From Nitrospirota bacterium (GTDB taxonomy: Bacteria; Nitrospirota; Nitrospiria; SBBL01; JAADHI01): 37,893 nt of DNA. Of the stretch, positions 15,784-24,331 are shown one piece after another. The stretch spans positions 1 to 37,893 of the forward strand of contig JAJDBW010000032.1 of assembly GCA_029261155.1 (NCBI GenBank). Reading direction: 5' to 3'. Numbering within the stretch: the stretch's first letter is position 1; each line of letters begins with the position of its first letter. A program made the position numbers and the translations under genes. The notes below the pieces were generated by a model. That model did not search any database. It worked only from the letters and a program-made list of their open reading frames with translations, and had not been told where the DNA came from.

Positions 15784-16712
15784 CCGCTCACCTTGGGTAT
15801 AAAAAGCGGGGAGGCCCTGCGGACCACGGCTGTGCCGTGATCCAAGGTCCTCACCACCATGCCCGCCATGCATAAGCGGTCGAGAAGGCGTTTCGCCGGA
15901 CGGTGACCCTCTCCGTCTTTCAGGCGGTCTAAAATCATCCAGTCGCCCTTCGGATTGATCTGTTCCAATAAGCCCTCTTCTTCGGGGGACAGTTCCGCGT
16001 ACATGCGCTTGACGAGATTGTCTGTTTTCAGTTCAGTTTTTTTTGCAAAGGCTTGTTCCATTAAGTAGGGGTGGCCGCCCGTCTCGTTCCAAACCCGCTC
16101 TACCGCGTCCGGTCCCAGATGCTCCAAGATAATTTTTCGGGCCTCCCGGATAGGGACGACAGAAAGGGGATAGAAGCGGAGGGGAAGGATAAATGCCGCC
16201 CTGTGGGCTTCGGCCCAGGCGTCCCAGTTTAGACCGCCTATCCAGCAGATCGAATGAATGGCGGGCGTGGTAAGCTCCATGGCCATGTTGACGATTTGTG
16301 GAACTAAATTTTGCGATTGCTGGAGAAATCGCTCGCAACCGTCGATCAGCAGGACGATTTTTTTTGACCGTTGTTGCGGAGCCGTTTTTTCGGCGATGTG
16401 ATGAATCTGCGACATGAACTCGGAGAGCGAGCCCGGATTTTTTCGATAAGGATTTTTGGCGTCCCAGTCCATGCCCTCGCGAATGAGGGCCTCGAAGGTA
16501 AGGGACCAGAATCCGGCATCCGAATCGGCATCCTTCAGAGAAATCAGAATGGCCTGGTGTTGATCATCGCTAAGCCCTTCGGCCAGGTGCGCGGCCAAGG
16601 TGCTCTTGCCGATCATCGGGCCGCCGGACATTACAGCCCACTTGCCCTTCAGGAGGTGTTTGCGTAGATTTTCAATCAGCCCAAGACGGCTGGTAAAAGG
16701 CACATTCGACAT
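15780..16712 (-). CDS. AAA/STAND-like P-loop ATPase with C-terminal winged-helix-like region
   Basis: A 310-residue protein beginning VPFTSRLGLIENLRKHLLKG, the usual entry to AAA_16/Orc-Cdc6-like NTPases. Walker A is GGPMIGKST (residues 30-38) and Walker B is VLLIDGCERF, with Asp124. After the NTPase core comes ETGGHPYLMEQAF, a motif of the STAND/archaeal-ATPase helical lid. The end (ILDRLKDGEGHRPAKRLLDRLCMAGMVVR, then LFIPKVSG) resembles a winged helix. Proteins of this type switch on nucleotide binding and control partner proteins. The overlapping gene codes for a membrane protein, so a sensor-effector pair is plausible. This is inference; no known system is recognised. Confidence 0.82.
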   Translation of the reverse strand: MSNVPFTSRLGLIENLRKHLLKGKWAVMSGGPMIGKSTLAAHLAEGLSDDQHQAILISLKDADSDAGFWSLTFEALIREGMDWDAKNPYRKNPGSLSEFMSQIHHIAEKTAPQQRSKKIVLLIDGCERFLQQSQNLVPQIVNMAMELTTPAIHSICWIGGLNWDAWAEAHRAAFILPLRFYPLSVVPIREARKIILEHLGPDAVERVWNETGGHPYLMEQAFAKKTELKTDNLVKRMYAELSPEEEGLLEQINPKGDWMILDRLKDGEGHRPAKRLLDRLCMAGMVVRTLDHGTAVVRRASPLFIPKVSG

Positions 16713-16849
16713 GGCGAAACCTTAACATAGAAAATGGGTGGCGACAACGGGAAAGGCATGTCAATTCAACGACGATATTTTGGATTTAAATCGTTAAGGA
16801 GCCGTGGAAGTTCTGGCCGACTAGAGATTTATTAGGAGTACGTTAAGTT

Positions 16850-17134
16850 CTAGGCTGCGACGGGGTTAATTTTCTTATAATCGACTTCATTCAATTGGCT
16901 GAGTTCCCAATTGTTTTGCAGATTGAGCCAGAACTGAGGGCTTCCGCCCAGCGCCTTCGATAGTTTCATCGCCATATCCGCGCTGATACCCCGCTTTCCG
17001 CGACATATTTCATTAATCGTTTTTGCCAACACGCCGATGTGTTTGGCTAGGCGGCTCTGGGACAGTTCAATTTCCTCCAGCTCGTCTTGCAGGACTTTGC
17101 CCGGATGGATGGGGGTAATATGCAATTTACTCAT
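16850..17134 (-). CDS. higA: HigA antitoxin
   Basis: A 94-residue XRE-type helix-turn-helix antitoxin of the HigA/VapI family. It reads IHPGKVLQDELEEIELSQSRLAKHIGV, then NEICRGKRGISADMAMKLSKALG and PQFWLNLQNNWELS, all typical. It binds HigB and represses its own operon. The start at 17134 has GGAGGAATCG immediately upstream. It follows higB by 19 bases in the toxin-first order characteristic of this family. A decayed fragment of a second higA lies at 19276-19350. Confidence 0.95.
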   Translation of the reverse strand: MSKLHITPIHPGKVLQDELEEIELSQSRLAKHIGVLAKTINEICRGKRGISADMAMKLSKALGGSPQFWLNLQNNWELSQLNEVDYKKINPVAA

Positions 17135-17153
17135 CGATTCCTCCTTGTGTCGG

Positions 17154-17450
17154 CTAATGGTAATCGACAATTTCGACATCAAAGGCCATTTCTTTCTGCC
17201 AGGTGAAACATATCCGATTTTGGTCGTTTATACGAATACTATATTGTCCTTTTCGATTGCCCTTCAATATTTCGAAGCGATTTCCACGAAGTTCACGAAG
17301 ATCCTGAACAGAAGTCGCTGCACCAAGTCGTGCCAACTTGATTTGGGCTTTTGGGTGCAGCTCTTTGGGCAAAGTTCTTAGGGCCTCTTTTGAAACCTTT
17401 CCATCATTAATGTCTTCACTGCCCCGATTTTTAAAACCTCTGATGCCCAT
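17154..17450 (-). CDS. higB: HigB mRNA interferase toxin
   Basis: A 98-residue RelE-fold toxin that cleaves mRNA on the ribosome. The sequence is close to the family pattern along its whole length: FKNRGSEDINDGK, AQIKLARLGAATSVQDLR, GNRFEILKGNRKGQYSIRI, and RICFTWQKE, ending VEIVDYH. It appears intact. It has its own promoter at 17475-17503 and is followed by higA, so the module should be functional. Confidence 0.95.
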   Translation of the reverse strand: MGIRGFKNRGSEDINDGKVSKEALRTLPKELHPKAQIKLARLGAATSVQDLRELRGNRFEILKGNRKGQYSIRINDQNRICFTWQKEMAFDVEIVDYH

Positions 17451-17474
17451 TCTGCTTTGATATCCTTTTATCCG

Positions 17475-17503
17475 ACTATACCGGAGTCCGGGATAGGAAT
17501 CAA
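17475..17503 (-). promoter_or_regulatory. higBA promoter with a palindromic candidate operator
   Basis: On the minus strand TTGATT (17498-17503) and TATAGT (17475-17480) are 17 bases apart. The spacer contains the perfect palindrome CCGGACTCCGG (17481-17491), placed exactly where a repressor would block polymerase. HigA-type proteins bind short inverted repeats in their promoters, so this is the likely HigA operator. Confidence 0.65.
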
Positions 17504-18017
17504 GGAGGAAGAGGGCTTATTTTATATCCATGGCAGGAAAAATGATTGCAATCTTATTTTGGCTTCTGAATAATATGGCTTCTGTAATGTCCAAAAGGTA
17601 TCGTCCGGTTTCAGCAAAGAAGGTTAAGTCAACTATCGAAAAATAATTGCCAATTTGCAAGAAAATTCGTTACTATCCATAAACCAGTTAATGCGCTGAT
17701 CGGCCCTAGGCGATCGGAGCGACTCAGCACGTGAGCCTTATCGTTGATAGTGCCTTTTTAATCCTCTTTCTGTCGTCCGGCGATGGTTGATCTTTTCCTT
17801 ACTCTGGAGATTATCCGTAGCTGACTTCGAGGACCCATAGAAAATACGACAAGTTAAAAAATTTCTTAAGGCGTGGTGAAGGCATGTCATCATCTTTTAT
17901 GTGTTGCGCGGGCATTTTTACCATTGGCAATGATAACGGATTGGGTAAAAAACGGCACCCCATTCGACTCTACTTTTTATCACTTCATGACAAAGCTCAA
18001 GTCTGAATAGGAGTTCT
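17504..18017. other. Gene-poor stretch between higBA and the TIR gene, with two doubtful small frames
   Basis: No recognisable gene is present. Two plus-strand frames are open. One covers 17530-17646 (38 residues, MAGKMIAILFWLLNNM at the start, weakly placed AAGGAGG about 20 bases upstream). The other covers 17884-18006 (40 residues, MSSSFMCCAGIFTIGND at the start), ending 11 bases before the TIR start. Neither has enough support to be called a gene. The stretch is AT-richer than its neighbours, and promoter elements for the TIR gene should lie here. Confidence 0.4.
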
Positions 18018-19118
18018 ATGAAAACGAAACCGACGGTCTTTATTTCTCACGCATCTGAGGACGAGCATCTTGGCCGGGCTTGGATGGAGCTCATCCAGTC
18101 CATTCCCGGAAAGGCGGAAGTGCCTTATCTCGCCGAGGATATGCGGCGGGGGATCGGCTCTGGAGAGAAGTGGGCGGAGAATATCGATCAGGCGCTCAGC
18201 GATGCAGAGGTGACCATTGCCATTTTAACCCCCAGTTCCAACAACCGCCCTTGGATCTTGTGGGAATCTGGCGTGGCCTATGGCCGTGACAAAGTTTTTG
18301 TGCCCATCTCCTGTTATCTCGATAAGGATAAAATCAATCCCATCTTCCAACGCTTTCAAGCGCGCAATGTCACTACGAAAGAAGCGGCGGGCGAATTGTG
18401 TAAAGAGCTGTTTTTCCCCAATGAGCAACTTTCCGATTTTCAGCAGACCGTGTTCGACGCGGCGCTTCAACAATATGAGGATATGGTCAGCAAGCACAAG
18501 GTCATTGCTCAAACACACGGCTTGTTTAACGACCATTTTCATAATCACGACCGTGCGAAAAAACTCGATGGTTATTGGCTGGCAGACTGGGATTTTTACG
18601 ATGAAAAGGGCAAATTAAAAGCCTATGAAAGAGACGAACTCTGTATTTGGACAACCGACGATCGCCTGCGGGCGGTGGGCTACAATACCAAAACGGGGAT
18701 CGACCGGCTGGGCGAAATCGCAAAGTTTTATCCGATTGAAGGCGTGGTTTCGTCGAGCGGATGGATTGCCTTATCCTTTTGGAGCGCGGCGGAAATCCAG
18801 TATTGCGGCGCGATTTTGCTCCAAGACGATGGCACGGGTCTTTGTTTTAAGGGGACTTGGGAAGGATACAGTACGCAAGAATTCGGTATTGAAGCCAGCT
18901 TAAAAAAAGGAAAAGTGACTTTAAAAAAGATATTGAAGGCGGATATTAACCCCGCTTTGGATTTCATGAATCAAGAAAACAGATCGGTCACCTGCGCGGA
19001 GTTGGCGTCTGCGATTAGCAAGAACGAAGAAATCACCCTGCGTATCCTCAATCATTTAACGATCATCAACAAGGTTCAAAAGCGCGGTGAGAGTGAATGG
19101 GTAATCGGTAGTGATTAA
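18018..19118 (+). CDS. TIR-domain protein with beta-rich middle and winged-helix-like C-terminus
   Basis: A 366-residue protein. Residues 1-130 form a TIR domain: TVFISHASEDEHLG, then EVTIAILTPSSNNRPWILWESG. Glu83 sits at the position of the catalytic Glu of NAD-cleaving TIR domains. Residues about 190-305 form a beta-rich region with repeated GYW/GTW turns (LDGYWLADWDFYDEKGKL, FKGTWEGYSTQE), resembling a calycin-like barrel that might bind a ligand. Residues about 322-366 (TCAELASAISKNEEITLRILNHL) resemble a winged helix. AGGAG precedes the ATG. It stands alone, without Thoeris or other known TIR partners. A role as an immune NADase is an inference from family knowledge. Confidence 0.82.
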   Translation: MKTKPTVFISHASEDEHLGRAWMELIQSIPGKAEVPYLAEDMRRGIGSGEKWAENIDQALSDAEVTIAILTPSSNNRPWILWESGVAYGRDKVFVPISCYLDKDKINPIFQRFQARNVTTKEAAGELCKELFFPNEQLSDFQQTVFDAALQQYEDMVSKHKVIAQTHGLFNDHFHNHDRAKKLDGYWLADWDFYDEKGKLKAYERDELCIWTTDDRLRAVGYNTKTGIDRLGEIAKFYPIEGVVSSSGWIALSFWSAAEIQYCGAILLQDDGTGLCFKGTWEGYSTQEFGIEASLKKGKVTLKKILKADINPALDFMNQENRSVTCAELASAISKNEEITLRILNHLTIINKVQKRGESEWVIGSD

Positions 19119-19275
19119 TTATTCGAAGCTTAAGATGTTAATGAGTGTATTTTAGGATAAGAAATAATACAAAGAGATAAAAGGGTAGCATCCCCATTAT
19201 CCGATCGAAAACTTTGAGAATTGAGATTCCCTCCGCAGCCTTATTGGAGATATACGTGTAGAATCCGCTTTGCAT

Positions 19276-19350
19276 CAATTCAAGTTCCGCTCATTCTTTT
19301 TGTAGGACTTTCTTCGGATGAATGAGGCTAAAGGGTAATTTACTTATTCA
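19276..19350 (-). pseudogene. Decayed N-terminal fragment of a second higA
   Basis: Read on the minus strand with one stop, this gives KLPFSLIHPKKVLQKE, a stop, then AELEL. It aligns with residues 3-24 of the intact HigA (KLHITPIHPGKVLQDELEEIEL). The ATG-like start also persists but is out of frame, so at least one frameshift and one stop are present. No HigB remnant is visible upstream. The rest of the 19119-19647 interval shows no gene. Confidence 0.6.
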
Positions 19351-19647
19351 TTTGTTCTTGCCGCGATGAGTGTATTGTTGTTTTCTGATAATTGAAAACA
19401 ACATTGCGTTCTTATCTTGTTTTTCTGTATAACACGACATATTGAAGGTCATCCAGGTAGGATCATCTCTTCATATATTTTGGTATGATCAGGAAGCGAG
19501 ACATTCGTTTGTTTCAATGGATGTTGTACGACTGGGGGAACGTGACAGGTAAGTCGTAATCTCTTTCCCGTCGCCCCGGTTCTATAGAACAAGGAACTTA
19601 AGCTCGATCCTTTGGAGCGACTACTTATAGCCAACAATAGGGTGCCC

Positions 19648-20094
19648 ATGAAACGTCCATATCCCGACGGATGGTGTAAAACCATTGAAGCGCTCTTCAA
19701 AGAGCGTCGCAAGCACTCCGGTCAAGAGATTGAATGGGCTCGCGCATATGAAAGAGAGCAACTCAAGGAAAAAGGAGCGCGCTTTCCTATGTCTGGAGAA
19801 ATCTATGAAGCGGTTCATGACGTCGAAGTTTCCTGCATGACACATTGGCGCGCACCGTTCACCGGCGGTAAAAAAGTGATACTTCCCGCAGGTACGAAGA
19901 TTAAGGTGGAGGGGCATCCCCTTGTTCCGGAACCCATCAGTGTTTATACCTCGCCGCTTGACTCCGAACGTTTAGAGGTAATATTTGTTAACCAGTCGGA
20001 TCGCGAGAGCGAACAATACGCGGGCTACAGCATTTCGGTTAAGACCGCTCAACTCAACAGCGACTTTCGGCTTGTGCCGGAACAGGTAACTTAA
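19648..20094 (+). CDS. Hypothetical protein
   Basis: A 148-residue protein starting MKRPYPDGWCKTIEALFKER. A TTG start 12 codons earlier is possible but has no better ribosome-binding site. The first 40 residues are charged and helical (KERRKHSGQEIEWARAYERE); the rest looks beta-rich (KKVILPAGTKIKVEGHPLVP, then RLEVIFVNQSDRE). No signal peptide, membrane segment or known domain is seen. I do not recognise it. It is bordered by the decayed higA and by the decayed gene end at 20244-20347, in accessory DNA. Confidence 0.55.
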   Translation: MKRPYPDGWCKTIEALFKERRKHSGQEIEWARAYEREQLKEKGARFPMSGEIYEAVHDVEVSCMTHWRAPFTGGKKVILPAGTKIKVEGHPLVPEPISVYTSPLDSERLEVIFVNQSDRESEQYAGYSISVKTAQLNSDFRLVPEQVT

Positions 20095-20243
20095 CCCGAT
20101 GCTCCAATGGAACCAAAAGAGTCAGATCTTGACTTTATACTTTCCTCATCACTCAGCTTGTATTACCGACAAAGAAGGTGCCTACAAAGAGGATGTTACC
20201 CTTTAAGGACATCTTTAAAAGAAACCCACCTGACCCAACCATC

Positions 20244-20347
20244 CTATGCCTCGGTATTCATGGGAGTTTACCTAAGGAATCGGCTGCCTTCTCGTGCCAA
20301 GGCCTTATTTAATTCCTTCGTGCAGGACTCCGACACGGTGCAGGAAA
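20244..20347 (-). pseudogene. Decayed duplicate of the 3' end of the gene at 24332-24643
   Basis: The minus-strand frame reads FSCTVSESCTKELNKALARE, then GSRFLR, a stop codon, TPMNTEA and stop. It aligns residue for residue with the C-terminus of the intact gene (FATCSEACTQELNQALAKEN, then GRFLRQTPMIAEA and stop). The stop replaces the Gln codon. Similarity ends 8 bases before the mscS stop codon. The copy is in the same orientation as the intact gene, so the two form direct repeats bracketing the mscS-ATPase unit. Confidence 0.72.
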
Positions 20348-20354
20348 ACCTTCT

Positions 20355-21281
20355 CTAAGGCGCTTTAGCAAAAAATAAATCTTCTGCTGAAACGACTCCT
20401 TCCTTTAAATATGCCGACATGACGATTTCCGTGAGCTCTGTCGAAAAAGCGAATTCGTATTTTAGATCGAGCACATAGGCCTTGAGGCGCATTTTAAGCC
20501 AGGAGCGGCCTTCGTGGATTTCGTTCTTTAGGACGATGGCGATGGGTTTATTCAAATACACATAGCGCGACACCGCAGCGGCACGATGGGCGATCTTTTT
20601 CGCCTTGATTAAGTCGACATGGGGCGGTAGATAAAACTCCGTGGCCACTTGGCAATTGTTTTCACCGGCATTGGCGTTGGAGACGGAGGTGCTCACAATT
20701 TCGCTGTTCGGGATGGACACCAAGCTGTCGTCGGGCGTCACAATGCGAACGGTGCGCAGACCAATGTGCGTGACCTCGCCGTAATATTTTCCCACCTCGA
20801 CCTTGTCGCCAATTTGGAAAGGGCGGTCAAAAAGAATAATGATTCCGCCAAAGATGTTTTTAAGGATGTCCTGCGAGGCGAAGCCCACGGCGATACCGGC
20901 GGAGGCCGTGAGGGCGACCAAGGTTTGGATCGGCGGCGCGAGCACTTCGGCGACGATGAAGTAGATGACGAGGGTCCAGCCCGCCACGCGCAAGACCGGG
21001 ATACTTCGCTTGATAAAAAGGCGAAAATAGATCCAGTGTTCGGCGACGACTTCAAGGAGTTTCGCGAGGTAGGTGATCGCGATCCACCCGATAATAAAAA
21101 CGACTAAGGACCAGCCGACCTTTCCCATGGAAAGCGACCAGGCCTTCGCTGCGCCCTGAACGGCGTCGGAGGCAAGCGCCTCGGCATTTTGGCCCCAGGC
21201 CATTTGTTCAACGCCAAAAAACAAGGCCCAGAAACCCAGCGCAAGAAAGGTAGATTGTTTTATAAGGTCTTTTATTTTCAA
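20355..21281 (-). CDS. MscS-family channel, coupled to the large coiled-coil ATPase
   Basis: A 308-residue small-conductance mechanosensitive channel homologue. After a signal-like first hydrophobic segment (FLALGFWALFFGVEQMAWG) come helices at about 55-75 and 95-115. The pore-lining helix follows (LVALTASAGIAVGFASQDIL) and then the beta domain (GGIIILFDRPFQIGDKVEV, RTVRIVTPDDSLVSIPNSEI). The C-terminal alpha-beta domain is present. Its ATG overlaps the stop of the upstream 986-residue ATPase by 4 bases, so the channel is translated from the same message. That pairing suggests the ATPase controls channel opening or assembly; this is inference. A second, separate MscS homologue lies at 33703-34611. 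Confidence 0.92.
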   Translation of the reverse strand: MKIKDLIKQSTFLALGFWALFFGVEQMAWGQNAEALASDAVQGAAKAWSLSMGKVGWSLVVFIIGWIAITYLAKLLEVVAEHWIYFRLFIKRSIPVLRVAGWTLVIYFIVAEVLAPPIQTLVALTASAGIAVGFASQDILKNIFGGIIILFDRPFQIGDKVEVGKYYGEVTHIGLRTVRIVTPDDSLVSIPNSEIVSTSVSNANAGENNCQVATEFYLPPHVDLIKAKKIAHRAAAVSRYVYLNKPIAIVLKNEIHEGRSWLKMRLKAYVLDLKYEFAFSTELTEIVMSAYLKEGVVSAEDLFFAKAP

Positions 21282-24238
21282 TGGAGGATGTTCCTCATTT
21301 TAAGGGCATGCACAATGGGCCGGTAAAGAATGGGGTTAATTTGAAAATAGGCATCCGTCTTACGCACTACTATGCCTTTTTTCTCCATTCGGCCCAGGAG
21401 GATTAGGCTCTTTTGTTTCTCAAACCGGAAAATCGCGAGGTGCTCTTCGACATTCAGGCCTTCATGGTGGAGCAGGGCAGCGAGTGTGAAGAGTTCGTCG
21501 TTTGCTATGCGAAAGAGACTTGAGGGGTCCATCTTTATTTCGGGCGAAAGGGTTAAGGTGTGATCTTCTATCTTTTGAATAGCCGCCAGCCAAAAGTGCA
21601 GCGCGACGGAGATGTTTCCGTCGGCCAAGGTGGCGAGGCGATTAAAAAAAGCGCTTTTGAGTGTGTCTTGAAGATCGTCACCTTTAGTCTCTTTTTTTGA
21701 GTTAGAATCCTTTGCGGCTGCATCAAAGACGAGTCCGTATCCGCTGACGCGGTGGCGTTTTAATATAATGGTTTCGATTTCCTCACGGCTTAATCGATCT
21801 AAAAAATGAGGGGGTTCAAAAAACGTTGCGATATTGAGGGTTTTATCGAGATAGCGCCAGCTATAGAGCGTGCAGGTGTTCAGCCAATAAATGGTGTCGC
21901 AGGTCCGAGACATAAAAAGGAGAAAGCGTTCTAGCGCTTCAAAACCATCGACCGTTCGTAGAAACAGGTTTTGGATGTCTTCGACGCAAACGATTTTCCT
22001 TTCTTTCCCGGATAAGATCTGTTCTTCGAGATCGTAAAGCGTGGCGGCCTCTGGCATTTTCAAGCCCTCGCCGAGTGCCTGGAGCAGGGCGTCTTCGGAA
22101 ACGGGGCGCTGCATGTGCAGGCTGATTTTTAAAAAAGGGACTTGGTGGTAGAGTTTGGGTACCGCGGCGTTGATGAGGCTTGTGCGGCCGCTCCCTTTTT
22201 CCCCCACAATCATGGTCATGCCCGCCTCACCGTTTCTCCAAGCCTCAAAGCTCGTCTTTAGCGCGGCCAAATGTGTTTGCTGTCCTTCGAAAAATCGCGA
22301 GTCGGCTAGGGCTTCGACACGAAAAAGACGTTGATACACATAGGGGAGTTCTGCAAATTTTTTCCGGGTTTCGAGCACGAACCGGGACAGGCTTTCCTCC
22401 CCCGTAGTGCTTGTGCTGGGCAGCCCGGCGAATCCCCTCGCCCTTGCGTAGAGTGCCTTGAGCTTGTCCCATTGTTTTGTGGCGAGGCTGCGCGCGGAGG
22501 AAAGGGTTTCTTCACTTTGGTCTAAAAGTTTCTCTTGGTAGCTACGCGCCTGTTCTACGGTTTTAGCTTTGGCCAGCCGAACCTTGAGTTCCAAAATCTT
22601 TTCGTTTTGACCCAAGGCTCTAATTTGGTCTTGAAAGGATGCGAATCCGCTTTCGCGGTTTTCCTCGATGATCCTTGCGATCGCCCGGCTTCGCACCATG
22701 AGTGTTTCTAGTTGCCTTAGCGCGCGTTCCAAACCCTCAATGATTTCATTTCGAACCGGCTCCGCGTTTTGAAGGGCTTCGTCACTCGCGAGCAGGTCGA
22801 GGCCCGATTCCAGGTTATATTCAACCAAAGCGTCGAATTCCGACACGTTCTGATCGATGAGACTGAGCTCGGCCTCCACCTGTGTAAGCAAGGCCCGATG
22901 TGCGGTCTCCAGTTCTTGGCAGGCTTCTTCCTGGACCAAGGTCTTAAGATGAATCTCCGAGACCTTTGGGTTTGGCACCGGGGTATCCCAATCCGCTTTC
23001 ACGAGAAGCCAGTGAGTTTCCGATAGTTTTTCGACGGCGTGGAGAATCCTTGAATGACAATTTTCTAGGTTTTTCAGCAAGGGCCCCTGATCGAGAAGCG
23101 CGGAAATTTGAGGGAGGACTTCCCGCCGAAGGCTGCGCAACATGGAGCGGCTTTCAGAAAGGATCATCGATTTTAATTGGGCGTTTCCAGCGTCTCCCGC
23201 TTCCGATTCATTGAACTTTTTTAATGAGCGCGTGATCAGATCGCTGGCTTCCTGAAATTTTGGTGCGAGGACTTTTTCAATTTTTGCCTGAATGGCCTGT
23301 TTCGATTCCATATGGGCCTGCCGAACACGCACCAGCAGTAAGGCCAGTTCCAGATCCTTTCTCCAATCGTCCTGCTCGGCTTCGAAGTGCCGATGCCAAC
23401 CCTCTTTAAGTTTTTTGGCCTCTGCCTCTAGGCGAAGCCGATGGGCTTCAAAATCAGAAAGTCCTTCTTTTTTCTCAATCGGGTCTGTCTGGTTTTCCTT
23501 GGCGACCTCGATGAGGAGCTGTTGTGCTTCCTCAAGGGCCTTTCGGCAATCCGCTTCAAAGGCGTCTAGGGCCTCTTTTTCAATGCGATCCAGTTGAGCC
23601 ACATGTTTGTCTATCGCCGGGCTGGCGGTTTGAAGGATTTCGATGGCGGATGGCTTTTCGTCGCCTGCATCGGATTTCCCCGCATCCAGTGAAGATTCAA
23701 TCCAGTCTTCACCCTCGCGATGCAGTTGATGAAAAATTTTCGCTGTGCCAGGCAAAAGGTGAGTGCTTAACTTGAGGAAGGCTTCCGATATGGGCGCTTC
23801 CAGATGAAGACGAAGGAAGGCTTCGATCTCTTCTTCCGCGCCATTTTTCGACTCATTTTCGGGATGTTTATCCGTCGGATTGGGATCGACATTTTTTCTA
23901 CAGACTGAGCGGATTTGATCATCAATCTCATTTTGATATTGCCTGATCCGATCGTTTGCTGGGATATCCTGAACTGTTGAATAAAAGGATTGAAGCCAGT
24001 CGATCTGTTTCTGAATGACGTCTTCCAAAAGAGTAGGGTGCTGCTCTAGGCGGGGATTGGCCTTTGCGAGGGCATCGCATGTTTTTAAAAAATGGCGATG
24101 AATCGACGAGAGGTTTTGGAGGGACTCCTTCAGCCCTTTCTTCCAGTCCGACAGAAATGCCTGACCCTGGGAAAGGTGAATGGACGCGCATTGCTTAAGG
24201 CCTTGTTCAATGATTTCGTGTTTCATCGTGGTGATCAT
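21278..24238 (-). CDS. Large coiled-coil P-loop ATPase (AAA/STAND-like)
   Basis: A 986-residue protein. Residues about 1-620 are almost all charged helix with heptad character (for example KALEEAQQLLIEVAKENQ and RQLETLMVRSRAIARIIEEN), with no membrane segment. A short linker leads to FRVEALADSRFFEGQQTHLA and a P-loop, IVGEKGSGRTSLINA (near residue 676). Walker B is KIVCVEDIQNLFL (near 750). A helical lid and a winged-helix-like end follow (RMEKKGIVVRKTDAYFQINP). Proteins with this C-terminal layout act as nucleotide switches; the long N-terminal rod may sense or scaffold. The start at 24238 has no clear ribosome-binding site, and ATG 24226 is an alternative. I know no named family for the whole protein. 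Confidence 0.85.
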   Translation of the reverse strand: MITTMKHEIIEQGLKQCASIHLSQGQAFLSDWKKGLKESLQNLSSIHRHFLKTCDALAKANPRLEQHPTLLEDVIQKQIDWLQSFYSTVQDIPANDRIRQYQNEIDDQIRSVCRKNVDPNPTDKHPENESKNGAEEEIEAFLRLHLEAPISEAFLKLSTHLLPGTAKIFHQLHREGEDWIESSLDAGKSDAGDEKPSAIEILQTASPAIDKHVAQLDRIEKEALDAFEADCRKALEEAQQLLIEVAKENQTDPIEKKEGLSDFEAHRLRLEAEAKKLKEGWHRHFEAEQDDWRKDLELALLLVRVRQAHMESKQAIQAKIEKVLAPKFQEASDLITRSLKKFNESEAGDAGNAQLKSMILSESRSMLRSLRREVLPQISALLDQGPLLKNLENCHSRILHAVEKLSETHWLLVKADWDTPVPNPKVSEIHLKTLVQEEACQELETAHRALLTQVEAELSLIDQNVSEFDALVEYNLESGLDLLASDEALQNAEPVRNEIIEGLERALRQLETLMVRSRAIARIIEENRESGFASFQDQIRALGQNEKILELKVRLAKAKTVEQARSYQEKLLDQSEETLSSARSLATKQWDKLKALYARARGFAGLPSTSTTGEESLSRFVLETRKKFAELPYVYQRLFRVEALADSRFFEGQQTHLAALKTSFEAWRNGEAGMTMIVGEKGSGRTSLINAAVPKLYHQVPFLKISLHMQRPVSEDALLQALGEGLKMPEAATLYDLEEQILSGKERKIVCVEDIQNLFLRTVDGFEALERFLLFMSRTCDTIYWLNTCTLYSWRYLDKTLNIATFFEPPHFLDRLSREEIETIILKRHRVSGYGLVFDAAAKDSNSKKETKGDDLQDTLKSAFFNRLATLADGNISVALHFWLAAIQKIEDHTLTLSPEIKMDPSSLFRIANDELFTLAALLHHEGLNVEEHLAIFRFEKQKSLILLGRMEKKGIVVRKTDAYFQINPILYRPIVHALKMRNILH

Positions 24239-24331
24239 TATACTCGATAGGCTTCAATGCAATACGATTATTCAAAGGCCGATTACACACTGAGGTTTTA
24301 ACGCCGCTCGCTTTTGGCGCGCAGTATTGCC

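Noticed and set aside
17530-18006. Two small frames between higBA and the TIR gene
   Set aside because: Weak or badly spaced ribosome-binding sites and no recognisable product. They are noted in the interval entry but not called genes.
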